Notes under the pieces: model-generated | Told to the model about the DNA's origin: nothing | Seen by the model: only the letters and a program-made list of their open reading frames with translations | The model's database searches: none | In this document: piece by piece, positions 23,281 through 63,870 of the stretch | Position numbering within the stretch: position 1 is the first letter of the stretch | Layout of the letters: the number at the start of each line of letters is the position of its first letter | Made by a program: the position numbers and the translations under genes | Origin: Thunnus maccoyii | Lineage: Eukaryota; Chordata; Actinopteri; Scombriformes; Scombridae | Assembly (NCBI RefSeq): GCF_910596095.1 | Contig: NC_056551.1 | Span: forward strand, 10,681,501-10,745,500 | DNA length: 64,000 nucleotides | Direction: 5' to 3'

Positions 23281-23539
23281 TCTCCAATTGTTTGTATTAC
23301 AGTGTTTTTGCATGATAAAACTCAACATTTGACTTGAGATACTAACTTACTTACCACAAGATTAAACTACAAGATCATATGCCTCCACCAACCAGTCAAG
23401 TGGTAGTTTAACATCCATGTCTGTCCAGACTCATAATATTTGTGATGAAGACTTTGAAGGAATTTAATAAAAGGTATTAAGTGTATTTTCCTTGTATGTG
23501 TTCACATGCTTGGATAATAAAGCTGATTCTGATAGAACA

Positions 23540-24175
23540 CAAAGCTGTAGCCATGACAGTAGATGACGCTTCAGATATAGATGTTGCTGCAAAGAAGCTA
23601 CAAATACAAAAAAACATGGATGCGTCACACAAATCTTCAACCCAACAGCACAAAATATCTAAACAATCCCCACAGTTCCAAGGTGGACACCAAGATTAGT
23701 GTCACCAATTCACTATCCGACCAAATGTGAAATATGGTCACAATCTCTCCTTCTGTTCCTGAGTTATGGTGTTGAATAATGACCAGAAAAGTGTTTTTGC
23801 AGAACGTTATGATGTCACAGTGAAGTTGACCTTTGACCTTTTGGATATAAAATGTCATCACTTCATTATTTCATCCTATTAGACATTTGTGTGAAACTGT
23901 GTCATAATTACCTCTTGAGTTACAGCCAAAAACGTGTTTTGTGAGGTCACAGTGACCTTTGACCTTTGACCACTGGAATCTAATCAGTTCTAAAAGTTAT
24001 AATCAGTGGACGTTCATGCAAAATTTGAGGAAATTCCCTCCAGATGTTCCTGAGATATCGCAGTCACGAGAATGTGACAGAGGGACAACCCAAAAACATC
24101 CGGCCTCTCTGGCCACGGCGGTCACCATGGCAGAGGTATGGAAAAACAAAACTGTGATCGCAATGATAAGTTAAT
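23540..24175. repeat. Dispersed repeat with GTGACCTTTGACCTTTGACC motifs
   Basis: The segment contains repeated phrases such as TGACCTTTGACC, TCCTGAGATATCGCAGTCAC, GAATGTGACAGAGGGACAAC and CCGGCCTCTCTGGCCACGGC. I recognise these as parts of a high-copy teleost repeat family. It fills most of the gap between the convergent nodal and eif4ebp1 genes, and no ORF in it is credible. Family name not assigned. Confidence 0.55.
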
Positions 24176-24179
24176 GCCA

Positions 24180-24729
24180 TTACTTCAGATATAATTGTGT
24201 AATATGAATGACAGTCAGCTGAGTGAGCTGCTATGTGGAGAACGACAAACACAAACTGAGTAGGTGAAGGAGAATATAAAATAGAAAGAAAATAGTTTAA
24301 TCATTTGATAGTATTTCTGATTAACTGTACTTTATACAATGCAGATCTATAATTTCAATATTTCACTTGAGTATTTCAAAAACACATTTTCAAAGTCATC
24401 AAATGAGTCAAATCACATAAAATATTTATGGTTTAATTTCAACAATGCTTTGACTTATTTGTCAAATATGTCACAGATCATACAAAGTGCCCATCAAAGC
24501 AAACGACAATTGTATGCATCAGTTATTGTTTTATAAGAGTACAACATTTTCACATAGTAATCATTACAAAAAATACAGTCTTTTTTTCAGAACTCTAAGA
24601 CTAGACTTCTCATTTCAACTGATCCTTTTTTTTTTTTTTTTTTTTTAAAGTTTTTATACATTTTTTTCTCAACAGTAAACAAAAACAATGAAAATGTTCG
24701 GAATTACTTTCATCCTTATGGCCGACTCT
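24180..24729 (-). other. Probable eif4ebp1 3' UTR
   Basis: AT-rich sequence downstream of the stop codon, including a T run of about 18 at 24628-24645 (A run on the gene strand). No canonical AATAAA on the minus strand could be singled out, so the 3' end is not placed. Confidence 0.4.
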
Positions 24730-27700
24730 TCAAATGTCCATTTCAAACTGAGACTCTTCTCCTAGAAAAGGAAAAGATAGTGCAGTTGATTAGAGGGAAA
24801 TCCACCGTTACAAAAACACGTAAAAGGACTGCAGCTCATTTCCTGCTTTAGATTTTAAACATACAGATAATATTTACCTGTGCTCCCCTGTTTATGCAGG
24901 CTGTGCTTGTTGTTATTGTTGGCTGTCTTTTCCGGCTGGTTTGTGTCGCTGGAGGAGTCGGGTTTGAGCGGCCTGGTGACTCCGGGGATGTCAGGCATGT
25001 TGGGAGGCGTACGAGCCAGAGGGGACGTCCGACACTGCAGGAGGAACTTCCTGTCGTAGATGATTCTGGTGCCTGCAGGCAGTAAAGGAAACTTGAATTC
25101 AGCGGGATTCAGATTTCACATAAACATGAAAATGAAAAGTAAACATTTGTCAGACTTTTCATTTTTTATATTGTCATGTAATAGAGCAACATATGGTCTG
25201 ATTAAAGCCTTTTTAATTGTTTCTCAATATTTTGCCATCAAGCTGATGTTATACAGCATAGCGAAATTTCAGGTGATCAATATTGGACAGCAGGTGTATT
25301 CAAGTTGTACGTTGATGTTTGTGGAAAAGTTGACACAAATACCCAATGTTTTGCTTCGGCTTCTTTACTACAGCAGCTAATGTAAGTGTAATATTAAAGG
25401 AATAGTCTCAATATAGGAGTACAGCCAGAAGCTGATTAGCTTAGCTTAGCATAAAGACTAGAAACAGGCCAAAGGTCATATAATTAAAACAAAAAAAAAT
25501 TAACTCATTAAAACTAATTGACATGTAATATCTTGTTTGTTTAATCTGTACAAAAAACAAAGTTTAAAAATGAGGACACAGTCACTGGCCAGGCAACCAG
25601 CCTCCACAAAGTTAGCATGTATGGTCAAGATGATAATGACCTCATGAATTCATGAACTTCTAGAGGTGCTGGTGGGCTGATTTTGTTACCTTTGCACAGA
25701 GCCAGGGTAGCTGTTTCCCCCTGTTTCATTTCATTACGCTAAGCTAAGCTAACTGTCTGCTGTCTGTAGCTTCATATTTAGCGCACATATTATAAGAGTG
25801 GTATCGATCTTCTCATCTAACTCACAGCAAGACAGTGAATAAGCATTTTTTGACCATTTGAAAAAGCACACTTTCAAAAAAAAATCCATCATTTTACCTT
25901 CATCTTTAATACTTGTTCAACATATATTTTTTATTTGTGACAAAAAGAAAATCAATTTCACAAGCTAACCTTGTGATTAAACACTTGTGACCAGTTGAAA
26001 AAGATGAATTAACAATATCAAATAAAATAGATTAATAAAAATAAATGTATTAACCACCTCAACAGTACAGAGACCTACTTCTTATCTGTCACGGGTTTTC
26101 TGAGTGTGACTTGTGTGTGGCATATCAGTGACGTTGACACACTTTCGGTGACCCGACTCTGTTTTATCTGTGTAAATCTGTCCCACCTGCTAATGTTACA
26201 GAATGTCACAGTATCGGTTATAACAAACGTGCTCTCTGCGTCGACTTTCTCACAACTGCGGAGGGCAAACATTTTCTTTTTCATCTTTATCACCATCCTG
26301 GAAATTTTCCAAGGTCTCAAGCTCAGCGATGTTTGAGTAAAATGTCGAATAAGTGGGTCAAACGACTCAATGTGTTGACTGACTTTGTAGAACCATGGGG
26401 TTGTTCTGGGTGTTGATGAGCATTTCTGATGCCAAATTTAATGTTTTGTTTGTTTCATTGTGTATATCAATATACATCTTTTGTAATTTTGTTTTCTGCA
26501 TAAAACTTAAGTAGTAGTGGGTGTGAATTTTTTAAAATATTTTTTAGCTGTTGTATCCATAGGAAAATGAACTTAAGTTGTAATACGACGTGATTATTAG
26601 CTCACTTTCTCCATCTTAAATATAACCAGTGTGACCGAGTGTCGGCCTCATCTAGTAAACATGTTGTCATCCCTAGTAATACACCTATAAATAGGATATG
26701 ACTGACCACGGGCCTATATTTGACCATACAGTCGTAGATTGTGTGAATAATCTACTGTATCTGCATACTAAACTTCTCTGGACACTATACTGAATTTGTA
26801 AATTTGATATTCATAACTGATTGGTTCCAAAACTAATTAATGTTAATCTAAGTGAAACTGTCCACAACAAGTACAGAGTCTCTGGTTCTGTAATGAAGAG
26901 AAGGAAGTAAACAAACAAAACAAACATTATAGTGAGATGAAAATCATTATGATTTTGCATTAATTTAACTTTCTACCATGTTTGTACATTAAAGCTTCAT
27001 TAGGACACTGATTGTTTGGAACTGCAATCATTCCACTGATCTGTTTCTCAAAGACAATCAGATAGTGACATGCTTCAGATTTGTGTTTCTTTAAAGAATT
27101 ACATGCATGGAAGGGCTGTGCAATGTACAGACTGCAGGCTTTGGGTGTTGCAATAAGTTCCCTTTAACATTGTTCACTAGTAGCCTTCATGGAGCACCAG
27201 AGCTGTCAATCATTAACAGGACTGCAGACTAGACCTATAGCTTTGCTAACACAAAGAGGGCCATTTAAGGCTGCCACAACTGACAACAACTGTTGATTTT
27301 GTGTCAGTTTTAGTAACACAACACCCCCAAAAATCAAGTTATAATCTTTTCATTTCCAACCCATCCACCTACATTTATGGTCTTAGAGATAGGAACAGAA
27401 AATTGTGCAATGGGTGGTCCAGCAGGGTGTGATGTCAGTGGAATATTAGGCTATTTTATGGCTTTATGGCAGATAATTACTTATCTCAACTACACAGCTG
27501 GTCTCCATGGTAATCTAGAAAATCCCATTTTCTGATTGTCCCTTTAAATCTTCTAATTCTCATATTAAAGACGTTTATCTTGTTGTCAAATTCCTGATGA
27601 TATTAAAGTTTTTTTAATATAATTATATTTTTCCTCCCACTGACATCATTACCTCCTGGCGTGGTGCTGAACAGCGTCCCCCCGGGAGTGGTGGAGTAGT

Positions 27701-27788
27701 CCTGGGGCATATGGGCAGCATCGTGGATAGTGACCCGTCTCACGGCGGGGATATCCCGGCTCCTGGTGGTCTGTCCTCCGGCTGACAT
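24730..27788 (-). CDS. eif4ebp1: Eukaryotic translation initiation factor 4E-binding protein 1
   Basis: This cytoplasmic repressor of cap-dependent translation binds eIF4E and is released on mTORC1 phosphorylation. Three exons, 27653-27788, 24878-25072 and 24730-24761, phase 1 at both junctions, encode 120 aa (human 4E-BP1 has 118). Visible motifs are an RAIP-like N-terminus (SRDIPAVRR), two TTPGG phosphosites matching Thr37/Thr46, the eIF4E-binding motif [15 protein letters not shown] matching Ser65/Thr70, and the TOS motif FEMDI at the C-terminus. The ending [10 protein letters not shown] is the form I know from 4E-BP1 rather than 4E-BP2 (DDAQFEMDI), which supports the symbol. The start at 27788 gives [14 protein letters not shown]. 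Intron 1 is 2.6 kb and contains a dispersed repeat. The gene is convergent with nodal and followed upstream by intergenic repeats. Confidence 0.93.
25395..25860. repeat. Dispersed teleost repeat in eif4ebp1 intron 1
   Basis: The segment starts near GAATAGTCTCAATATAGG and includes GCTTAGCTTAGCATAAAGAC. At its other end it has GCTAAGCTAAGCTAACTGTC and GTATCGATCTTCTCATCTAA. These are hallmarks of a very common percomorph interspersed repeat. It is intronic, with no coding potential. Confidence 0.6.
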
Positions 27789-28020
27789 CTCTCACAGCAC
27801 TGAGTCGACTGTCTTGTGCTTGTTGTGTCACCTGCAGTGCCGAGGACTCCTTCTAGCTACAGTCCGCCCGTTAGAAAGTTACCTTGTGCCTCCACGTGGT
27901 CTGCACGATTCCAAAACAACCCAAAGACTTCCTCCAAAACAACACGTGGGACAGAGGGCTGTCATTGGCTGCAAGCAGGGGGCGTCACAAACAGCGGAAG
28001 TTGTAGTTTTTCCTGATCTG
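27789..28020 (-). promoter_or_regulatory. eif4ebp1 5' UTR and promoter region
   Basis: The sequence just upstream of the ATG is richer in G+C and CpG than its surroundings (CCGCCCGTTAG, CACGTGG, GGGGGCGTC) and lacks a clear TATA box. A CACGTG E-box is present at about 27893. This fits a housekeeping-type promoter; boundaries are inferred. Confidence 0.45.
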
Positions 28021-28684
28021 CAGGTTGCTCTGTCAGACACAGACTTCAATTCTAGTACATACAGAAAGAAACATAAAGAATCAAACCGAGAAATTGATTA
28101 TTTAATGTAAAATATAATTGTGTAATCAGTTATATAATTACTAACAAATTATCAATTGTAGAAGGCTCCATTTAATTATTATGTGGATAGTGGAAAACAT
28201 ATTTTCCTGTACCTTCCTAGAGAGGAACTGACATATGACAGTACATTTATATAGGAAGCTTTTATGGAAAAAAGACTATGTAATATTCATTGTACTAATT
28301 AAAAGGAAAGTACTGTACTCAGTTTCCAAATTTCCAGTTGATGGCTACTGTGACCTTGAGATTTTTAGTCAGTACACCGGACACAAGTACACAATTCAAA
28401 ATGCAGAATAGTTTCCAATAATACATAAATATAAAATGAATATTCACTTTAAATAGAGCAGTTCTTTAAAGGAAATTCTGGAAATCTGCTTGTATACTCA
28501 ACTACAGCTGAAACGAGCGGTCAATCCACAGAAAAATAACTGACAACTCATTTGATAATTGATTCATCGTTTAAGTCATTTTCCCAACAGGCTCTAGTTC
28601 CAGCTTCTCAATTATTTTCTGCTATTCTTTGTAAAATTTGAGTGAATTGAATATCTTTCAGTTTTGGACTCTACATGATAGTTA
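28021..28684. other. Intergenic, nothing recognised
   Basis: AT-rich DNA with no ORF, RNA gene or repeat that I can support. Confidence 0.5.
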
Positions 28685-28891
28685 CACACAAAAAAAATGG
28701 TGGTTCTTCAGTGGATCTTCAGCGGTTCTTTTGGGTGGTTGAGGTGCTATATAGCACTGCTGATATACAAAGAACTTGTTAAGCCCCTGCATGGTTCTTT
28801 AGAGGTTCTTCAGCTTAGTTTAGTTTAGTTGTGGAAAGAATAAAAAAATACATTAAAATACAGAGTATTTCCTGAGGATAACACATTAAAG

Positions 28892-29051
28892 CAGTGGTTG
28901 TCAACCTTTTTCCCTCCAAAGCCCCTGTCTAAGGAGATATCCTTAGACAGGGGCTTTGGTTTGGTTTGGTTTGATTTCTTGGTTTGGTTTGATTTCGGTT
29001 TGATATCCACCGAGGTCCCTTGTGAGCCTTGACCTTCCTTGTTGAGCACTG
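28892..29051. mobile_element. Nested hAT-type MITE, 160 bp
   Basis: The left end CAGTGGTTGTCAACC is close to a common hAT terminus (CAGTGGTTCTCAAC). The right end, reverse complemented, begins CAGTGCTCAAC. The element is flanked by CATTAAAG (28884-28891) and CATTCAAG (29052-29059), an 8-bp target duplication with one change, as expected for hAT elements. Inside lie a perfect hairpin and GGTTT tandem runs. Confidence 0.65.
28916..28959. repeat. Perfect 19-bp inverted repeat (hairpin)
   Basis: CCAAAGCCCCTGTCTAAGG at 28916-28934 is followed, after a 6-base loop AGATAT, by its exact reverse complement at 28941-28959. It lies within the nested MITE and is likely a subterminal stem of that element. 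Confidence 0.8.
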
Positions 29052-29264
29052 CATTCAAGTATTAACTACTTATTTCTAATGTGGCCTTCAATGTCACATT
29101 CAGGACATAGGGACAAATCCATACAGCATAAAAATATTATATAATTCATCATCAAAAGTGTTCTTACTGAGGAAAGTGAGTATATTCTCCGGACTCCTGA
29201 CAAATACCATAGACATTTACAAATGCCAGATGGTAGATCTTTGTATGGTGTTACTGGACGCTGC

Positions 29265-29720
29265 CCTTTTGATACCCCCCCCCCCCACAGGAAAATCGGA
29301 TGACTTTTTGATTTTACCCATTTTTTGAGTAACATCTCCCCCTTACTCATTTTACCCATTTTTCAACTAACACTCAATCTTCCTAATTTTACCCATTTCT
29401 CTGTTACCACCCACCCAATATTCATTTTATCAAGTTTTTGGGAAAATCAGATGGCCTCTCAATTTTAGCCATTTTTCGAGTAGCAACCCCCCCTTACACA
29501 TTTCTTGACTAACACTCAATCTTCCTAATTTTACCCATTTCTCTGTCACCACCCAACCCACATTCATTCTATCAAGGTTTCGGGAAAATCAGATGCCCTT
29601 TTAATTTTAGCCATTTTTCGAGTAACACCCCCCCCCCCCCCCTACTCACTTTTTCCCATTTTTCCTGTTTTTCGACTAACACCCAATCTTACTAATTTTA
29701 CCCATGTCTCAATTAACAAC
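29265..29720. repeat. Tandem array, about 142-167 bp period
   Basis: Three imperfect units carry CACTCAATCTTCCTAATTTT or a close variant (near 29371, 29513 and 29680), separated by poly-C runs of up to 16 and by TTTTACCCATTTTT phrases. The array lies inside the larger TIR element. The homopolymer C runs make this a likely sequencing trouble spot. Confidence 0.65.
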
Positions 29721-30626
29721 AACCCCATTTTGATGGCCAAAGAGCAAAACCTCCTATCAGAAAAATGCACTGTTTTAAGAAAACTAAAAAAAACTTGTTT
29801 TCTTCTAGAATGCTATTTGTTAAGGATACTCAATACATAATATATTATGTGTTAACAATACCAACTAGGTATTAGTGCCTCGCAAAGTGCAGATTGGAGG
29901 TTTTCCCCCACTGTTCCTGGATCATTTTGCAAATAGGAGCTTTTGCACTCGGTGCCAGTTGGAAGAGGTTCTACAAATTGATGCTCTAAATTAAGTTAAT
30001 AATTAAAATTAAATTAAAAATAAAATCAAGATTGTTTTCAGGTAAAGAGATGGGCCAGTGTAGTAAATGTAATAGTTACTACATTGTAGTATACCAGGGT
30101 CAGAATTCAGCTCGGTCTGGTGCTGATGCAGATAGGTTTTGTGACTCAACATGTTCGCAGCGAACCTGATAGGACGTTTTCTTCAGGTGACTTTTCTGTC
30201 ACAACGAAGAGCGGGATTATCTTGCAGACAGACTGAATATGATGAGCCTTCTTTGTTCTCATCATCCAAAGTGAAATCCGCCAATCAGAAAATTCTGCAG
30301 ATAGGAGGTTTTGCGCTTTGGCCATTGACATGGTACCTCTAATGGTTCTTCGTAGCACCATCTGACAAAGGTGCTATACAGCACCAAAAAATGTTCCCCT
30401 ATGATTATGAGACATAGAACCACTTTTGGGTACTATTTAGCACCATTTTTGTTGAAGCAACATAGTGCTATATGGCACCGCTAATGATTATATGTAGCAC
30501 CATTTGGCAAAAGTGCTATATAGCACCTTTAAAGATAGGAGTTATATAGCATCAAAAACAGTTCTCCTATGATTAAGAGCCAAAGAACCACTTTTAGTGC
30601 TATTCAGCACCATTTTTTTAGTGTGT

Positions 30627-31260
30627 ACCAGCATTTTCCACCCTTTTTAGTAACATTTGAAGTCCCCCTATTTAGCATTCATAAGCAGCATACAAACATT
30701 TAATGGCATATAACACTATAATGTAGTTATAAGCAGACATAAGAACATTTTAAGTGTTCATTAATGTTTAGTATTTGTCAGTAATTATAACTTCTCCTAT
30801 GACGACATAGTATTACAAATGTGTTACTATACTGTCATTCATTACCTGTTTATGCTCCAGCCTCCACTTATGGTACCCAAAGGAGTCCATGTTGTTAAGA
30901 AATACAATAATAAACACATATATCTGCTCACAACTACATCATAATGTCTTATAACCATTGTTAACCATTTTTTATAATGCTTATAAATGCTAAATGAGGG
31001 ACTTACAGTAAAGTGTTACCCTAGTTTTGACACTATATAGACCAAAGTATTATATAATCAATTAATTAAGGAAGTAACTGGCAGGTTAGTTGACAACAAA
31101 AATAATACTATCATACAATCAACATCTATAAGTCTACAATAATAAATGATAACAAATGAATATTTGAAGAAACGGTCCATGTAGGAATATTATAGTAAAC
31201 ATACAAAAGGGCTGCACTCATTTCACTTTACGAAACCAAGACACAGCATTTATGTCACAT
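30627..31260. other. Intergenic, nothing recognised
   Basis: AT-rich sequence between the TIR element and the presumed ank1 3' end, with no coding or RNA feature seen. Confidence 0.45.
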
Positions 31261-31265
31261 CTTTG

Positions 31266-31814
31266 TTTATTAATTCTTGTAAATGGTTTGAGCTGGTGTA
31301 CAGGGTAAGATGATCTATACATATCTTCATGTCAGAATGATTCTGATTGAAAGGCTTGTATACATATTCACGTTTGTTTATCCTCTCTCCAGGACAATAC
31401 AAAAGAAAAGAAAACAAGTGGTCATAGCTACAAAGCCTCTACATTCCCCATGATGTGGGCGTTGGCCTAGTCTAGATAATGCTTAAAGAACATCCATAAC
31501 AACTCTATGAGGGTGCATAGCATTCTAATTAAATATATTTTGTCATATATTTATACATATATTTTCATAAAAACATCTTTTTTTGTGCATGTGCGCAGTT
31601 GCATTCCTTAGGATAGAGTAATATGATATTGCGTTTACATTGTCATGTATCCATTCTAAAGGAGTATAGGTGATCGCTATTCTTTGTTAAAATTTTACAA
31701 TACTCTTTAAAATACATCGTCGTAGGTTACACGTCCTCTCAAGTCACATGCCTGGTAAAAACTTTCTCTCTTCTTCCCCCTGATCCAACTAGGTTTGGAA
31801 CCAAGCACCATCAT

Positions 31815-31861
<47 letters not shown>

Positions 31862-34800
31862 GTGGAGTCAAATTTGTCATGTCAGACTGATGGCAAATTC
31901 AAATACTGATGGTTTAAAATGTGAGCAATATCTGGTCTTTTAACTGTAAGCTAAACAAAAGGAAAACTACTTAAATTTATGATCATTAAAACTTCAGTCT
32001 TGATTGATTTAAATTCATGTCAAAGCCTTCTCCTTCTAATTTTTTTGCAGTAGTAGAAGAGCAACTTGTGTATCTATTTGAAGCTCACCCAAACAAATAG
32101 TAGGCTCATGAGATTCATCGTGACGATTAAAGAAGACAGTCCACAGTGTCGTCCCACTCGATAATACTAATCAAATGTTTGTCTTCCGCATTATGTGAAA
32201 TGCACAGATACACCGGCTTTTTGTCTTCTGCATCATGTCTAGAACATACATGTATTGTTTTGTTCAAATGTTTGTGTGTGGGTACAATTTGGAATTTTGT
32301 GCTGGAAAGGCAGCAGTAACAATGAAGGCAATTACAGAGTTAGATTGAATGGCATCGGCTGCTAAAACATATCAAAATTGAGTTTTGATGTGATGAAAAT
32401 CCTAATTATAACTTTAACACAGGATTAAGTATATTCATTTTCTTTTAAATGTCTAAATTCAGCATCAGCCTTTCTTGTTCTGATACAGTACAAGTAGAAA
32501 CACAGAACTGTGTTGTACTTCTTTGTAGAGGCAGTAATGTTTCACCGGAACTTTTTGGGTTCATTTTTGTTCATCAAATGGTGGAAATGAATTCAGATAA
32601 ACACACCCGACAGAGGTTCTCTCTCACTTTGCCTCCACATAGAGGAGGGTTCTCCACACAAAGTTGCATATACAGGATAAAGGGATGCATGGTTACTGAC
32701 CGCACACTCAATACCCTGTATCTTTTTGGTCTTATTTGAATGAAAGAACTCCCCACCGTATCCACACACACATGCACACACACACACACAAACCATCTTG
32801 CTTCATACATCCCTCCAAAAACCCAGAGCATCCCCATCCCACCCCAAACTGCCCCAACACCAGAGTCTAGTTCTGAAACACTCACTTTGTGTCCTGCATT
32901 CATCTTTAAGAGTAGGACTCTTAAAAAAAGGAAAAAAAAAAGAAAAGAAAACAAAACATTTTGTTTCTGACAAAGCAGAACTGAAAACCTGAGTGGAGTA
33001 AACAGTGGAAAACATGTGATATGTAATAAACATGTGCTATATCCGATGAGGCTCTCATGTGCACGGACCGGGCATGGAAAATATGTGCATTTGAGTGATG
33101 TGCAACTAATGTGTTCATTCATTCATTCGGTGTCTCACTCATTCAGGCTACAGTAGCATTTACAGTACTTATGGGGTTAATATTGTGTTTTGATTTCCAG
33201 GAAATGTGTGCTACTATGATATGACCTCTTCATAGTGCTGCTGTCAGGTTTCTGCATAAAAAATGTGTTTCAGAGATTAAGAGAACAGGAGGTTTACAGT
33301 GATGTCAGTGGTGTTTTTGAAACGTGTGATATACTAAAACCATTAAAGATGAACATTTTAACTTAAATTACTCAAAAAAAAAAAGATCAGAAAAAGAAAA
33401 TGGAGATGGTGTGCACCTTACGGCAGCAGCAGACTCCATATTAGGTATCAGTGTATTAAGTTAACATATCCTGGTTTATATTTTGCTACGTTAAGTGCTG
33501 AGAAACAAACAGTCCCTCCCAGGCCTCCGCAGTCCCACACTGCTACAGCTGAGTCATCTGATCTTGCATCAGCGTGTCCTCTCTGACTCGTTCACTTCAA
33601 GGTCGCTGGAACCGGTCAGATACAGCATAGCTGTTTTGTCCAGATGGAGTTCCTGTCTTCACTGAGGAGTTCAGTCTTTTACACCTTTCTGTATCAAATC
33701 CTTCCATCTTCTGTGTTCTTGTTGTTAGGTATTATTGCTGTGGCAAACTCAAAACCTATCCCGACACTCTGACCAGGCAATAATTATTTAATTATGTGAT
33801 GTATATGTTTCTGAATGTGTGTTTGTGTGTGTGTGTGTGTGTGTGTTTGTGTGTGTATACTGTATATGCATGTGTGTAGGTGTGCTTTTTTGTTTGTATA
33901 TATGTGTGTCTTCACAGTTCACGAGTCTGGGGTCAGTGAGAATAAGACAATCACAGTGCTACCTGTCTGTCCTCGCTGCACAGTTCCTTTCACAATCACA
34001 TGTCGAAGTAGCGTAATGCTATTTTTCACATGCTAGATTAGAAATCTTCCAAATCTACATCCTCACATGAATCGGATCCTCCACGTTGTCCCCACTTCAT
34101 TCACTTTGTTTCAAATGAATGAACCAAAATGTGACAGTGAGGCACTACAGCCGTTGCAAACAGATTAAGGGAGCACACAAAGTTTTTTAACACTGGATGG
34201 AGGAGCTATAGATGATGGAGAGGCCTGTGATTTTACTGCATATTAGACTGAGGCTACTGAGAAAAATTGTGGATCGAGATGACGCACTACTAGGAAGAAA
34301 TGACAGAAGAAGGTTAGAAAAGGTGACGAGGGGAGGGAAAAAGTCAGTCCTTGTGTTGTAGAGCTGCTGCACGATGCAATCAGGCAACCAAACCCTTTCC
34401 CGAAGAAAACATTCCTGATGTCTTTTCCCCTGAAAACACGAGGGGTAAAGATATTCAGTTCCATACTGAAGTCAGAACGACGCTTAAAAACCAAAGTGGA
34501 CACGTCCCAAAGAAACAAACACAAGAAGCGAGCTTCACCCACAAAAAGGAAGAGACGTCAGCACACGCAGACAGGACACTCACGAGCAGGGGAGCACAGC
34601 GGCTTTCTCATTCCAGCACTGAGCACGCCGTGACATCACAGGGGGCAATAAGCCAATCATGGGGGGGAGGGCGGGGCTCAGCGCTAAGCCAGAAGCGAGA
34701 AACACATGCGGTAGAGAAGAATACACGCACACATACGCACACATACACACACACCGACACATGTCCACGTAGCATAGAGTGCATATATCACATTGAGAGT

Positions 34801-35370
34801 AACAGGGCAACGGGTCCAGTGAAAGAAGCGTCGCTGGGCTCAGCAGAGGCGTAGCTGTATACAGAACCTTCCATTGAGGGACTTTTTTTTTTTTTTGGCT
34901 GTAGTGTTATTGGACTCAACTCGCTGACACGAACCACTCCAGTTGAGGGGGAATAAGGTCCTTGATATGGCCCGCGACCCAAGCGTGGGCCAACCCCCCG
35001 TACCTTGTACCCCTTCAGTTTGTAGATAATGACAGTTCAAAAGGTCAAAGGGCATGCACCAGCAGTCATCATGCGATTACAGTTCACAGGAAGCACTTTT
35101 TGTTTGCTTTTTTTTTTCTTGGTTGTTTTACTGACATTTATGTTTTGGTTTTTTGTTGGGTTTTTTTTGTAAAAAAAAAAGGGAATCATCATGCCTTAGT
35201 TTAGTTGATATTTTTTTTTCTTTACAAATGTTATAAAACTACAAGTTGAACTTTTTTTCTGTTGCTCTTTTCTTTTGTGGTTTGCTCCATGGTCACACGT
35301 TGAGGATGATTCTGTGTTTGTCATTTTGTAGTTTGCACTTCGTAGTCTTTGTCTTCCTCTCCTCCCTTGC
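31266..35370 (-). other. Putative long ank1 3' UTR
   Basis: Below the ank1 stop codon at 35371 there are 4.1 kb without any gene on either strand. A canonical AATAAA on the minus strand lies at 31266-31271, followed by GT-rich sequence. The stretch contains an (AC)n run at 31817-31858 and a (GT)n run at about 33815-33856. Long 3' UTRs are usual for ankyrin genes, but the true end could be much closer to the stop. Confidence 0.4.

Positions 35371-63870
<28,500 letters not shown>

Larger units (their letters stand above)
28685..30625. mobile_element. Non-autonomous TIR DNA transposon, 1.94 kb
   Basis: The left end reads ACACACAAAAAAAATGGTG (28684-28702). The reverse complement of the right end (30608-30626) reads ACACACTAAAAAAATGGTG, so the 19-base terminal inverted repeats differ at one position. 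TA lies at each outer edge (28683-28684 and 30626-30627), which would fit a TA target duplication. Inside both ends are many copies of short phrases such as GGTTCTT, TATAGCACC and AGAACCACTTTT, in opposite sense at the two ends. There is no transposase ORF. The interior carries a nested hAT-like MITE and a tandem array. Confidence 0.7.

Noticed and set aside
29265..29720. Regularly spaced repeats resembling a CRISPR array
   Set aside because: Long degenerate units in a transposon of a vertebrate genome; no short identical repeats with unique spacers.
32574..33122. 182-codon minus-strand ORF below ank1
   Set aside because: It contains CVCVHVC-type runs from (CA)n and Phe runs from poly-A, with no family likeness; more likely 3' UTR.
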